Origin: Verrucomicrobia bacterium TMED44
GTDB taxonomy: Bacteria; Verrucomicrobiota; Verrucomicrobiia; Opitutales; Seribacteraceae
Length of the DNA stretch: 6,899 bases
Assembly (NCBI GenBank): GCA_002168015.1
Contig: NHCX01000034.1
Location: 1-6,899, forward strand
Reading direction: 5' to 3'
In this document: piece by piece, positions 6,570 to 6,899 of the stretch
Layout of the letters: every line of letters begins with the position of its first letter
Position numbering within the stretch: the first letter of the stretch is position 1
The notes under the pieces: model-generated
The model's database searches: none
What the model saw: the letters and a program-made list of their open reading frames with translations, nothing else
What the model was told of the DNA's origin: nothing
Translations under genes and position numbers: made by a program

Positions 6570-6899
6570 TCGTAGCCCTTTAATGACTTTTTAAATTGAG
6601 CAGCTTCTTCAAGAAAAGAGCAAAGACTTTGCCGTTGCTGTCCTGTAAGAATCGACCTTGCAAGTTTTAGCGACTCTTCGAACTTATCAAGACTTTCCAA
6701 TAGATTATTTTTATTCTCAGAAAGAATACCTGTCCACAAATTTGGGTCACCCCCTGAAATCCGAACTGTATCTCGTAAACCTTGCCCAGACAACTGTCTT
6801 GCATCCTCAGCATGGCTGCTAATTGAATGCGAAAGAATTGAAGACACCAAATGAGGTAAGTGACTAAAAAGAGCCATCTTTTGATCGTGCTCCTTTGGG
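6566..6899 (-). CDS. tyrA: Prephenate/arogenate dehydrogenase, C-terminal part (cut by window edge)
   Basis: NAD(P)-dependent dehydrogenase that converts prephenate (or arogenate) towards tyrosine. Only the last 111 or so residues are in the window; the gene begins beyond the right edge, so the first ATG here (6875-6877) is internal. The frame is open to the edge and reads PKEHDQKMALFSHLPHLVSS, matching the family stretch 'EHDRAVALVSHLPHLVA'. The helical dimerisation-domain motif GLRDTVRISGGDPNLWTGILSEN follows, equivalent to 'GFRDTTRIAAGDPxMWxDIxxxN'. The NAD-binding Rossmann domain is not visible, so cofactor preference cannot be judged, and no ACT domain follows. It overlaps aroA by 4 nt. 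The promoter of the operon must lie outside the window. Confidence 0.93.
   Translation of the reverse strand, partial: PKEHDQKMALFSHLPHLVSSILSHSISSHAEDARQLSGQGLRDTVRISGGDPNLWTGILSENKNNLLESLDKFEESLKLARSILTGQQRQSLCSFLEEAAQFKKSLKGYE

Noticed and set aside
1..6899. CRISPR array, insertion sequence, defence or toxin-antitoxin system
   Set aside because: No regularly spaced repeats, transposase, terminal inverted repeats or paired small ORFs were seen; except for the integrase relic and short gaps the window is filled by identified genes.

Overview
The window looks like an ordinary chromosomal stretch of a fairly AT-rich, diderm-type bacterium. It holds one dead mobile-element gene at the left edge and otherwise housekeeping or secreted-enzyme genes. 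The tight minus-strand run tyrA-aroA-cmk-plsC, the scarcity of clear Shine-Dalgarno sequences and an integron-integrase relic together suggest Verrucomicrobiota (Opitutae/Puniceicoccales-like). This is an inference from gene order recalled from that group, not something the bases prove; a related PVC lineage is possible.

Left part (1-487): the plus strand carries the C-terminal part of an integron integrase (IntI-type tyrosine recombinase). It is broken by an in-frame TAG, a +1 frameshift in an A-run, and loss of a catalytic histidine. An AT-rich 136-bp gap with a weak inverted repeat follows. No attC array or gene cassette is visible.

Middle part (488-2961, minus strand): lpdA (dihydrolipoamide dehydrogenase E3) is followed directly by a family-18 glycoside-hydrolase-like gene, probably in one transcript. 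The hydrolase reading frame runs without a stop right up to the lpdA stop codon, and this upstream stretch encodes a good signal peptide but has no ATG, GTG or TTG. Either a rare start codon is used or the start has been lost by a one-base change. A 122-bp divergent region with candidate promoters separates lpdA from purC.

Right part (2962-6899): purC (SAICAR synthase, a long form) runs on the plus strand and ends 2 nt from the end of a convergent minus-strand operon. That operon reads, from the right edge leftward, tyrA (3' part only), aroA, cmk, plsC. Its joints are ATGA overlap, 4-nt gap and TAATG overlap, which indicates translational coupling. It combines two aromatic amino-acid steps with CMP phosphorylation and phosphatidic-acid synthesis, so it is a housekeeping operon rather than a single pathway.

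I found no convincing new biological system. The points most worth checking are the start of the GH18 gene, the decayed integron integrase, and the near-leaderless purC transcript with its 2-nt convergent junction.
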